DNA of 6,916 bases from JANLQX01 sp031368215. GTDB taxonomy: Bacteria > Actinomycetota > Acidimicrobiia > Acidimicrobiales > JANYDT01. Below the pieces are notes generated by a model, which saw only the letters and a list, made by a program, of their open reading frames with translations, was not told the origin of the DNA and ran no database searches. Location: NCBI GenBank assembly GCA_031368215.1, contig JANLRD010000257.1, forward strand, positions 1 through 6,916. The letters run 5' to 3'. This document shows, in pieces, positions 1-6,337 of the stretch. A program made the translations under genes and the position numbers. The first letter of the stretch is position 1. Every line of letters starts with the position of its first letter.

Positions 1-127
1 TAGAAGCACGCTGGCACCCGGACGGGGCTGTCCTTCGCGAGGTGGCGGTAGAAGCCAGATTCCTTCTCGTACATACGAAGCATCGTGCCGATCATCCGGC
101 CACCGGGATCTTGGGTCGGAATCTTGG
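1..127. repeat. Left copy of 127-bp direct terminal repeat
   Basis: Bases 1-127 match 6790-6916 at every position by direct reading, in the same orientation. Base 128 continues into sequence not present at the other end because the window stops there. The two copies make the window circularly permutable into a 6789-bp unit. An odd length of exactly 127 equals a k-mer size widely used by de Bruijn assemblers, so I infer an assembly overlap marking a closed path, not a natural repeat. The repeat lies inside a fragment of a kinase N-lobe coding sequence. Confidence 0.95.
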
Positions 128-149
128 AGACCACCGATGTCAGACAGCA

Positions 150-177
150 ACCGGGCTCACGCCTGACTCGGTCGAGG
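150..177 (-). other. Junction J1: oxygenase N-domain joined to kinase N-lobe
   Basis: On the minus strand, recognisable DIOX_N sequence (GHDVEQTFLDRV) ends here and recognisable kinase N-lobe sequence (REPG...LTSVVSKIP) begins. Neither family normally contains the other. The exact breakpoint cannot be fixed from one sequence, so the interval is an estimate. It lies just outside the 127-bp terminal repeat, so it is internal contig sequence and not a product of trimming at the ends. In the circular form this is the natural candidate for the closure or amplification joint. Confidence 0.6.
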
Positions 178-371
178 AACGTCTGCTCTACATCGTGGCC
201 CGTGAGGAGCAGAACCCCGACCCGATGCGACGTCTCCAGCAGGTTCGACGCGAACTGCGCGGGTTGTTCGGGCGACTCCGGCGCGTTCCAGTTGCGGAGA
301 TCGACGATGGGGATTTCGGAGAATATGGGAGTGGTCCTTCGGAGATGCTCGTCGGCCGCGCCACAACGCAA

Positions 372-657
372 CGAGTGTTTCCAGGCTGGCGCTCCGTCCG
401 GTGACGCTACCTGCGTTGCGCCACGCGACCAGCTGTCGGCGAGAACGCGATGCTCCGATGAATGGAGCCGTCCGACGGGACGAATCTCGGCGACTGCAGT
501 CAGTGCACGTGACCGAGCAGCTTTCGTCTCACGATCGATGTGAGCGCTTCGTGGATGGAACGTAGGCTGCCACCATGCCCACCGAACCGCTTTCGTCATC
601 CGGATCGAAGCCTTTTGTGTCATGCAGCCGGCGCCAATCGAACGAAGTCGGCTGACC
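372..657. other. Divergent intergenic/control region upstream of the six-gene operon
   Basis: No convincing gene lies here. Open frames exist on both strands, but third-position GC is near 50% in the one that continues from the oxygenase fragment, unlike the strongly GC-biased genes around it. The region separates a leftward gene fragment from the rightward operon, so it should hold promoters for both. I could not identify a sigma-factor box with confidence. It contains a CTCAC-N7-GTGAG inverted repeat (528-544) and an 8-bp palindrome ACTGCAGT (493-500). A 26-codon open frame (575-655) ends two bases before the SDR start. It shows no coding signature and is not called. Confidence 0.5.
528..544. 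promoter_or_regulatory. CTCAC-N7-GTGAG inverted repeat, candidate operator
   Basis: Bases 528-532 (CTCAC) and 540-544 (GTGAG) are perfect reverse complements around the 7-base spacer GATCGAT. The site lies about 115 bases upstream of the operon's first start codon and within the space between divergent genes. A two-fold symmetric 17-bp site in this position is the size of a TetR- or GntR-family operator, but no regulator gene is present in the window. Five-base arms can occur by chance, so this is only a candidate. Confidence 0.3.
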
Positions 658-1401
658 ATGGACCTGGGTATTGCTGGACGCACGGCTGCAGTTGCCGCGG
701 GCTCAGCCGGTCTCGGGTTCGGCTCCGCTCGGGCGCTGGTCGAGAACGGCGTGCGCGTCGCGCTGTGTGGTCGCAATGAGCAACGACTGATCGCCGCCGC
801 CCGGACGCTGGGCCCGCTCGCGGTCCCGCTCGTCGCCGACGTCAGCACCGTCGAGGGAGCGGCGGGGTTCGTCGAAGCGGCGCGCTCCGCACTTGGCCAC
901 ATCGACATTCTCGTGGCGAACGCCGGAGGTCCCCCACCGGGGACCTTTGCGTCGACACCCATCGAGGCCTACCTTCCGGCGATCGAGCTGAGCCTGCTCT
1001 CCGCTGTTGCGATGTGTCAGGCGGTTGTGCCCGAGATGCAGTCCCGGGGTTGGGGTCGGATTGTGGCGATCACGTCGATCTCGGTTCGCCAACCGATTGC
1101 CAACCTGGTGCTTTCCAACACGGCGCGTGCGGGACTCACGGGGTTCCTCAAGACGCTCGCACGCGAGGTCGCTGCGAACGGCGTCACGGTGAACTCGGTG
1201 CAGCCCGGCGTGCACGCCACCGAGCGGATCTCGAACGTCTACAGCTCGATGGCTGATGCAGCGGTAGGAGTACCGGCAGGTGTTGTCGGCGACCCGAACG
1301 ACTTCGGTCAGGTCGTGGCGTTCCTCTGTTCCGAGCAATCGCGTTTCATCACCGGGGCGGCGCTCCCGGTTGACGGTGGGTCCTACGCCGGCCTGCAATG
1401 A
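658..1401 (+). CDS. Divergent SDR-family protein, BKR subgroup 3-like, lacking the Tyr/Lys catalytic pair
   Basis: A 247-residue Rossmann-fold protein of normal SDR length. Visible features: a glycine-rich nucleotide loop AGSAGLGFG (14-22) in place of the usual TGxxxGxG, DV at 61-62, the NAGG(PPPG) motif at 88-95, the catalytic-serine strand IVAITS with Ser140, and a C-terminal ITGAALPVDGG (231-241). Thirteen residues after Ser140, where classical SDRs have Tyr, there is Ser153, and the Lys position four further on is Arg157 (SNTAR instead of YxxxK). This matches what is known of the FabG-like 'BKR_3' subgroup, whose members lack a perfect cofactor motif and tetrad. It may be a reductase with altered chemistry or a non-catalytic partner. 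ATG 658 is preferred over ATG 622 because it places the first beta strand at the usual distance. A weak GAAG (644-647) precedes it. It is the first gene of the operon and its stop overlaps the next start (ATGA). Confidence 0.88.
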   Translation: MDLGIAGRTAAVAAGSAGLGFGSARALVENGVRVALCGRNEQRLIAAARTLGPLAVPLVADVSTVEGAAGFVEAARSALGHIDILVANAGGPPPGTFASTPIEAYLPAIELSLLSAVAMCQAVVPEMQSRGWGRIVAITSISVRQPIANLVLSNTARAGLTGFLKTLAREVAANGVTVNSVQPGVHATERISNVYSSMADAAVGVPAGVVGDPNDFGQVVAFLCSEQSRFITGAALPVDGGSYAGLQ

Positions 1402-2201
1402 CGACGGCGCGGATCCTGCTCGCCTCGGGTGGGCCGACGTATGCCCATGACCACGCGACCGCAGCCTTAGTCCTAACGGACCTCCTGACGAGCGCAGGTC
1501 ATGTCGTCGTCGGTGTCACTACCCATCCCGACGACATTCCCGCAGCCGTCGAGCAAACCGCGCCTGACTGCATCGTCTCGCACATGCTCTGGTGGCGAAT
1601 GCTCGCAGAGCGCTACAACGATCTCAGGGCTACCTGGGCATACGAGGCGTCAGAAGCAGTTCGCAATGCGCTCGAACGTTTCGTCATCGATGGGGGTGCG
1701 TTGGTCGCGTTGCACACCAGCACGATCTGTTTCGACGAATGGCCGGGCTGGGGAGATCTGCTGGGAGCTCAGTGGAACTGGGACCGTTCGTTCCATCCTC
1801 CGCTTGGTGCGGTGTCGGTTCGTCTGGTGTCGCCTGGAGCGGGCAGTGCTGCGGACCAGGAGACAACCGCTCGATCGGAGACAACGGACATTCCGGGCCG
1901 AGCCACAAATGAGTCGATCGAGGTGGTTGGAGGGCTTGCCGACTACGAAACCGTGGACGAGGTGTACATGCACCTCGATGTCCGCCACGACGCACAACCA
2001 CTGGCGTTCGCCCGCCCGCTCGGCGATCCCCTCGCCGCGGAGCATCCGGTCCTATGGTGCCGCTCCGTCGGCCGCGGTGCGGTCGCGACGTTCGGCCTTG
2101 GTCACGACGCGAGCGCGTTGTCCCACCCGACGACGGCCGAGCTCGTTCGACGATGTGTGACGTGGACGGTACGATCGACGCGTGCGTCGTCAGGGCACTA
2201 A
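1398..2201 (+). CDS. ThuA-domain protein (trehalose-utilization-like, class I glutamine amidotransferase-like fold)
   Basis: A 267-residue protein resembling ThuA-like proteins throughout. It has an N-terminal strand ARILLASGGPTYAHDH (4-19), a central GGALVALHTSTICFDEW (99-115) where the domain places its nucleophile-elbow-like turn, a conserved GDLLGAQW...RSFHPP block (119-135), an acidic DEVYMHLD (187-194), and the C-terminal HPVLWCRSVGRGAVATFGLGHD (216-237). There is no signal peptide or membrane segment, so it is presumably cytoplasmic. ThuA was linked to trehalose/maltitol use through 3-keto sugars in rhizobia, but most family members have no assigned reaction and none is assigned here. 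Its ATG overlaps the upstream SDR stop by four bases, so translation is probably coupled. Residue 24 is a rare TTA leucine codon, followed by CTA at residue 26. Confidence 0.85.
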   Translation: MTTARILLASGGPTYAHDHATAALVLTDLLTSAGHVVVGVTTHPDDIPAAVEQTAPDCIVSHMLWWRMLAERYNDLRATWAYEASEAVRNALERFVIDGGALVALHTSTICFDEWPGWGDLLGAQWNWDRSFHPPLGAVSVRLVSPGAGSAADQETTARSETTDIPGRATNESIEVVGGLADYETVDEVYMHLDVRHDAQPLAFARPLGDPLAAEHPVLWCRSVGRGAVATFGLGHDASALSHPTTAELVRRCVTWTVRSTRASSGH

Positions 2202-2234
2202 CGACCATTCGAGAACCGGTGGCCGCGGCCATCC

Positions 2235-2241
2235 GAAGGAG
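2235..2241 (+). promoter_or_regulatory. Strong Shine-Dalgarno for the amidohydrolase
   Basis: GAAGGAG lies five bases before ATG 2247 and fixes the start of the amidohydrolase. It is the clearest ribosome-binding site in the window apart from the one at 5113-5117. Both precede operon genes that do not overlap their upstream neighbour. Confidence 0.75.
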
Positions 2242-2246
2242 CAGCA

Positions 2247-3563
2247 ATGAGCACGATGGTGATCACCGGCGCGATGGTGATCGATGGAACCGGCGCGGCG
2301 CCGCGTCCGGCTGACGTGCATGTGTCCGGCGATCGCATCGTGGCGGTCACTCCGATGTCTGCGCAGTCCGCACCGGCCCCTGGAGCGAGAATCATCGACG
2401 CCACCGGATGCACGTTGATGCCGGGCTTGATCGACGCCCACACCCACGTGACCCTCGGTGAGCCGGCGTCGAACGACGAACTGTTCTTCCGGCGCGAACC
2501 CGCAAGCGCAGCGATCATCGCGGCGGCCAACGTTCGCAAGTTGCTCCTTGCCGGTGTCACATCGTTTCTTGATGCTGATGGCCTCTATGGCATCGGCCCG
2601 GCATTGCGCGACTGCATCAACGCAGGGATCATTCCCGGCCCGAGCATGAAGTCCGGACACCACGCGCTCATGACCGCCGTTGGAGGTACTGCTGGTCGGC
2701 TCATCCCCGATGAAGGGACGGCGGGCTACGCAGAAGTCGTGCATGACCGCGACGACATGGTGCGTGCGGTCCGGCGGCAGATCAAAGAGGGAGCCGATTG
2801 CATCAAGGTGCATGTGACGGGCTCGGTTCCGAGCCGTCGCGGTGAGCTGTGCGTGTGGAAGCGCAGCGAGCTCGAAGTCGTCTGTGAAACAGCGCACGAA
2901 CTCGGCGCTTGGGTGCTCGGACACTGCCGCAGTCAGGAGTCGACCTTGCTCGCAGCCCAGACCGGGATCGACGTGATCTACCACGGGTCGTACCTCGATG
3001 AAGCGTGTATCGACGCAATGCTCGAGGCTGGTTCGCTGCTGGTTCCCACGTGGACCTTCTTGGCCAACCTCGCCGACTACGGCTCCAAGGCCGGCGCCGG
3101 TGCGATGGCCCTCGACTGGTTTGCCAGCGAGATCGAAGCAACGGCGAAGATGACCCGCGTTGCCTACGACCGCGGTGTGCCGATTGCGTGTGGAACCGAG
3201 ACCGGGTTCAGCGTGACGCCGATCGGTGAGTGGCATGCCCGAGAGATGGAAGTGTTTGTCCACCAGATGGGCATCACGCCGCTGGAGGCGATCACCTGCG
3301 GGACCCGCAACGGTGCCATCGCCACCCGCGAGCAGGGCGAGACCGGCGTTGTGGAGGTCGGTATGCGCGCCGATCTTCTTGTGGTTGACGGTGATCCGTC
3401 GGAGGACATCGCAATCCTGCAGGATCGGTCGAAGCTCCGTCATGTGATCTGTCGCGGTGAAGACGTCGATCTCACCCCTATTCCCGGGCGCCGTGACCTG
3501 CCGGGAGAACGCTCGATGTCATGGACCGCTGTCCCGTTGACGCAGGCGGTCGCCCGATCGTGA
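2247..3563 (+). CDS. Metal-dependent amidohydrolase, imidazolonepropionase/Xaa-Pro dipeptidase-like
   Basis: A 438-residue amidohydrolase-superfamily enzyme with the full fold. A small N-terminal beta-sandwich strand set ends at MPGLIDAHTHV, with the metal-binding HxH at His65/His67. The bridging lysine is probably Lys187 in DCIKVHVTGS, followed by His226 (LGHCRS) and His246 (VIYHGS). The C-terminal sandwich contains GMRADLLVVDGDP (372-384). The metal-ligand aspartate usually found in GTDxG is replaced by Glu318 in CGTETG. Relatives hydrolyse imidazolones, C-terminal dipeptides or other cyclic and linear amides, and the substrate here is unknown. Cytoplasmic, with no signal peptide. It follows the ThuA gene after a 45-bp gap with a strong ribosome-binding site, and its stop overlaps the GTG of the next SDR. 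It is the operon's only evident hydrolase. Confidence 0.9.
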   Translation: MSTMVITGAMVIDGTGAAPRPADVHVSGDRIVAVTPMSAQSAPAPGARIIDATGCTLMPGLIDAHTHVTLGEPASNDELFFRREPASAAIIAAANVRKLLLAGVTSFLDADGLYGIGPALRDCINAGIIPGPSMKSGHHALMTAVGGTAGRLIPDEGTAGYAEVVHDRDDMVRAVRRQIKEGADCIKVHVTGSVPSRRGELCVWKRSELEVVCETAHELGAWVLGHCRSQESTLLAAQTGIDVIYHGSYLDEACIDAMLEAGSLLVPTWTFLANLADYGSKAGAGAMALDWFASEIEATAKMTRVAYDRGVPIACGTETGFSVTPIGEWHAREMEVFVHQMGITPLEAITCGTRNGAIATREQGETGVVEVGMRADLLVVDGDPSEDIAILQDRSKLRHVICRGEDVDLTPIPGRRDLPGERSMSWTAVPLTQAVARS

Positions 3564-4339
3564 GCGCTCCGATCGCCATCGTCACGGGTGCCGGGCGCGG
3601 ACTCGGCCTGGCCATCGCCGATCGTCTGCGCGCTGATGGGTTTGAAACGATCGGGCTCGACCTCGACGGAGCCGCGGGCACCATCGTGTGCGACGTCACC
3701 GATCACGCTGCGGTCGAAGTGATGATCGCCTCCCTGTCGGCGGCTCCGGCCGCTGTCGTGAACAACGCTGGCATCGTTCGGTTCGGGTCACTACTCGATG
3801 TGAGCGACGCGGAGTTTCGCCGTGTCGTCGACGTGAACCTCACCGGCACCTTCACCGTTGCTCGCCTTGCGGCTCGCCGGATGGTGGCCGAGGGTGTGCA
3901 CGGGTCGATCGTGAACATCACGTCGATAAACGGGGTGTCACCGGGTCTGAACTCCGGGGCCTATGGTGCGACGAAGGCCGCCGTGGCCCTGCTCACCCGG
4001 CAGATGGCGTTGGAGTGGGGGGCACACGGGATCAGAGCGAATGCCGTTGCTCCGGGGCTTATCGACGCCGGAATGTCTGAGCCGATCTACGCCGACCCCG
4101 AAGCACGGGTGGCTCGTTCGGGTCGGGTCCCCCTCGGTCGTCTGGGAACGTCGGACGACATTGCTTCGGCGGTGTCGTTCCTGGTCTCCGATCAGGCGGC
4201 CTACATCACGGGCACGGAGATGATCGTCGACGGAGGTGTGGTGCAGAGCGCGATCTCCTCGCTCCCTCGGCCCAAGGCCGTCGACGGAGTCGGCGGCGTG
4301 CCGGACGCTGCCGCCAGCAACGGGACCGTCCATGCGTGA
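3560..4339 (+). CDS. Classical SDR oxidoreductase, probably NAD-dependent
   Basis: A 259-residue classical SDR with a complete set of motifs: TGAGRGLG (9-16), acidic end of beta-2 at Asp34/Asp36 (favouring NAD(H) over NADP(H)), DV (45-46), NNAG (68-71), Asn93, Ser122 in VNITS, Tyr135-x-x-x-Lys139 (YGATK), PG (165-166) and ITGTEMIVDGG (216-226). I place the start at GTG 3560, whose bases overlap the amidohydrolase stop (GTGA). This puts the glycine motif nine residues from the N-terminus, as usual. An ATG at 3521 would add 13 residues lying wholly inside the upstream gene. After the terminal VDGG there is an extra tail of about 33 Ala/Ser/Gly/Pro-rich residues, which most classical SDRs lack, and the next gene starts within it. 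It likely interconverts a secondary alcohol and ketone in the operon's pathway. Confidence 0.92.
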   Translation: MSAPIAIVTGAGRGLGLAIADRLRADGFETIGLDLDGAAGTIVCDVTDHAAVEVMIASLSAAPAAVVNNAGIVRFGSLLDVSDAEFRRVVDVNLTGTFTVARLAARRMVAEGVHGSIVNITSINGVSPGLNSGAYGATKAAVALLTRQMALEWGAHGIRANAVAPGLIDAGMSEPIYADPEARVARSGRVPLGRLGTSDDIASAVSFLVSDQAAYITGTEMIVDGGVVQSAISSLPRPKAVDGVGGVPDAAASNGTVHA

Positions 4340-5093
4340 CGTCGCTGGCATGTCGGTGTTGGTCACCGGCGGCGGCTCCGGGATCGGTGCCGCTACCGCC
4401 GCCCGTTTTGCATCGCTAGGCGCAAAGGTAACGATCAGCGGGCGCAGGGTCGAAAAGCTTGCGTCCGTCGTGGACGCCATTGGCACCAACTGTCGGAGCG
4501 TCGTTGGTGACGTCACGCTGGCCGCCGATCGGACGGCGATGATCAACGCAGCCGTGGAGTTCGGTGGCGGTCTCGACGTGCTCGTGAACAACGCCGGCAA
4601 CATGGTTCGCGCGTCGGTGGCGGAGTGGGACGAAGAGGCGATTCTCTCGGTGCTCAACTCCAACGTGGTTGCCGGCATGATGCTCGTGCAATCCGCACTT
4701 CCGCATCTGCTCGCACGACGCGGCTGCGTGGTGTTCGTGAGTTCCGTGTACACCACACGGGCCTTTCCCGGAGCGGCGCCCTATGCCGTGACGAAGGGTG
4801 CGGTCGAAACGCTGACCGCCGTCCTCGCGAGCGAACTCGGTCCCCAGGGCGTGCGGGTCTCGTGCGTGCGACCGGGAGCGGTATTCACCGAAATCAACCA
4901 GCGCGCTGGACTCTGGGACGACGATGCAGCGTTGGCGAGGCTGCAGAGCATGGCCTCGGCGCACGCACTTGGCCGCATCGGCACCACCGATGAGATCGCC
5001 GAAGCCATTGAGTTCGTGTCGCGCTCCGAGTGGATCACCGGCGACGTGGTGAGCGTCGACGGTGGTCTCGGGCTCGGCCATACCCACACCTGA
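4332..5093 (+). CDS. Classical SDR oxidoreductase, FabG-like, probably NADP-dependent
   Basis: A 253-residue classical SDR with TGGGSGIG (12-19), basic GRR (37-39) after beta-2 (favouring NADP(H)), DV (60-61), NNAG (86-89), Ser138 in FVSS, Tyr151-x-x-x-Lys155 (YAVTK), PG (181-182) and WITGDVVSVDGG (234-245). ATG 4332 overlaps the preceding SDR by eight bases and puts the glycine motif at the normal distance. A start at 4236 would lie deep inside the upstream gene. The opposite cofactor preference from the neighbouring SDR, read from the beta-2 residues only, would let the pair act in opposite redox directions or on different hydroxyls. No substrate can be named. The P450 follows after 29 bases. 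Confidence 0.92.
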   Translation: MRDVAGMSVLVTGGGSGIGAATAARFASLGAKVTISGRRVEKLASVVDAIGTNCRSVVGDVTLAADRTAMINAAVEFGGGLDVLVNNAGNMVRASVAEWDEEAILSVLNSNVVAGMMLVQSALPHLLARRGCVVFVSSVYTTRAFPGAAPYAVTKGAVETLTAVLASELGPQGVRVSCVRPGAVFTEINQRAGLWDDDAALARLQSMASAHALGRIGTTDEIAEAIEFVSRSEWITGDVVSVDGGLGLGHTHT

Positions 5094-5112
5094 GATCGTT
5101 CTCGTTTCTTTC

Positions 5113-5117
5113 GGAGG
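5113..5117 (+). promoter_or_regulatory. Shine-Dalgarno for the P450 gene
   Basis: GGAGG ends five bases before ATG 5123. It decides the start of the P450 against an in-frame codon at 5030 that lies inside the preceding SDR gene and would add an implausible arginine-rich leader. Confidence 0.8.
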
Positions 5118-5122
5118 TCATC

Positions 5123-6337
5123 ATGTCGACACCAACCATCGTCACCATCACGGGTCTCGACGAAGCAAGGGAGATCTACCGACACAAGGACATGGCGCAG
5201 GCACTCTACGACGAGGGCGAGATCATGAACGGTGTGCTCGTCAATCTGCATGGTGATGACCACCGCAGCCGTCGGCGTTTGGAGAATCGGCTCTTTCGCC
5301 GTGACACCCTCGATCACTACGAGCACGAACGATTTCCTCCGATCATCGACGCCACCCTCGCCCCCCACGTCGCCGCCGGGTCCAGTGAACTCGTCACGTT
5401 GAGCCATCAGCTGATGATGAACCTCGCCGCGTTCAATGCCGGCGTCGACCGCCCGACCGGCACGGCGGCCGAGACGCACCGGCTCTACGCCCAGATGATG
5501 AAGTTCATCGAGGGCGCCACGATCGCGCACTCCACGCGTGACAAGGCCGTCGTGAACGGCGAAGTGGCTGAAGCAATGGGCCGCTTTCAGACGGAGTTTC
5601 TCGACCCATCGATCGAGCGTCGCCGGGCCCTCATTGACGATGTTGGCGCAGGACGAGCCACCGAGTCGTCGCTGCCACGCGACGTGCTGACCGTGCTCCT
5701 CCGCAACATCGACCAGCTCCCGCTTCCGGCCGACATCATCCAGCGCGAGATCGCGTTCTTCCTTCTCGCCGGGGCGCATACGAGCGCAACGGCATTCACT
5801 CGATCACTCGACAACATCTTCACGTGGATAGCGTCCCACCCGGACGATGAGGATCGTTTACGCGCTGATCGTTTGTTCGTGCAGCGGTGCGTGCATGAGA
5901 CGGTTCGCCTCCAACCCTCAAGTCCGGTCGCTCAACGCTGGGCCCGTTCGGAGGTCACGCGTAAGGACGGTTCCGTGATCCGTTCTGGATCGAAGGTCGT
6001 GATCGACCTCATGTCGGTCAACCGTGACCCCTCGATCTTCGGAGACGACGCTGCGGTGTTCAATCCGCACCGGGCCGTGAGCCGTGACGACGTAGGTCCT
6101 TTCGGGCTGTCGTTTGGGCACGGGATGCATCATTGCATCGGTCAGGAATTGGCCGCCGGCGTTCTGCTCGGCGAAGGAGACGACGCCAGCAACCATCTCT
6201 TCGGCCTCGCCACGATTGCCGTTCAGGCAATGATCGACCGCGGCGCGCGTCACAACCCGACCAACCCACCAGTCATCGATGCCGCAACCAGCCGCCCCTA
6301 CTGGTCCAGCTATCCGGTGGTCTTCACCGCCGGATGA
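5123..6337 (+). CDS. Cytochrome P450 (soluble bacterial class)
   Basis: A 404-residue P450 of the usual length for soluble bacterial enzymes, with no membrane anchor. Landmarks: a C-helix region DDHRSRRRLENRLF (45-58), the I-helix FFLLAGAHTSATAF (212-225) with Thr220, the K-helix ExxR at Glu259-Arg262 (ETVR), NRDPSIFGDD (300-309) ahead of the haem loop, and FGHGMHHCIG (331-340) with haem-ligand Cys338. The I-helix reads A-G-A-H-T, so the acidic residue of the usual A/G-G-x-D/E-T motif is His219. That may alter proton delivery. The enzyme would need ferredoxin and reductase partners, and none is encoded in the window. It probably performs a hydroxylation or related oxidation that supplies or consumes the alcohols handled by the SDRs. 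Last gene of the operon. It converges on the kinase remnant with a 39-bp gap and no clear terminator hairpin. Residue 246 is a TTA codon. Confidence 0.93.
   Translation: MSTPTIVTITGLDEAREIYRHKDMAQALYDEGEIMNGVLVNLHGDDHRSRRRLENRLFRRDTLDHYEHERFPPIIDATLAPHVAAGSSELVTLSHQLMMNLAAFNAGVDRPTGTAAETHRLYAQMMKFIEGATIAHSTRDKAVVNGEVAEAMGRFQTEFLDPSIERRRALIDDVGAGRATESSLPRDVLTVLLRNIDQLPLPADIIQREIAFFLLAGAHTSATAFTRSLDNIFTWIASHPDDEDRLRADRLFVQRCVHETVRLQPSSPVAQRWARSEVTRKDGSVIRSGSKVVIDLMSVNRDPSIFGDDAAVFNPHRAVSRDDVGPFGLSFGHGMHHCIGQELAAGVLLGEGDDASNHLFGLATIAVQAMIDRGARHNPTNPPVIDAATSRPYWSSYPVVFTAG

Larger units (their letters stand above)
1..371 (-). pseudogene. Isopenicillin-N-synthase-like 2OG-Fe(II) oxygenase N-terminus fused to a kinase N-lobe fragment (chimeric, runs off the window)
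   Basis: The minus-strand frame is open from at least 371 to base 1. About residues 18-67 read as the DIOX_N domain of non-haem dioxygenases: SEIPIVDLRNWNAPESPEQ, then an LLETSHRVGVLLLTGHD segment, the family's helix plus GFF-L-TGHG signature (here GVLLLTGHD). Just after QTFLDRV, near 150-177, the homology changes abruptly to the N-lobe of an APH/EcKinase-type phosphotransferase: LTSVVSKIPTQDPGGR, then MLRMYEKESGFYRHLA. The oxygenase's catalytic C-terminal domain with the His-X-Asp...His iron site is absent, as are about the first 50 kinase residues. The fusion happens to keep frame. The start is uncertain: TTG at 371 is the nearest in-frame start codon. An in-frame ATG at 599 would add 76 residues, but third-position GC there falls to about half, so I treat 372-599 as non-coding. 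Through the terminal repeat this frame continues into 6916 and ends at 6648. Confidence 0.7.

Noticed and set aside
42..543. Two overlapping plus-strand open frames (42-404 and 85-543)
   Set aside because: They are antisense to recognisable oxygenase and kinase coding sequence, their products resemble nothing, and one crosses the J1 joint.
372..599. Extension of the oxygenase frame upstream to an in-frame ATG at 599
   Set aside because: The frame is open, but third-position GC falls to about half and the translation resembles no part of the dioxygenase family, whose domain normally starts within a few residues of the IPIVDL strand.
575..655. 26-codon open frame ending two bases before the first SDR start
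   Set aside because: It could be a coupled leader peptide, but there is no ribosome-binding site, attenuator-like codon run or coding bias to support it.
2190..3443. A 417-codon open frame on the minus strand opposite the amidohydrolase
   Set aside because: It is a GC-rich antisense shadow: low-complexity Arg/His/Gly-rich product with no recognisable domain, exactly opposite a gene with complete catalytic motifs.
4781..5779. A 332-codon minus-strand open frame across the third SDR and P450
   Set aside because: No domain and no ribosome-binding site. It spans two well-supported plus-strand genes and their boundary.
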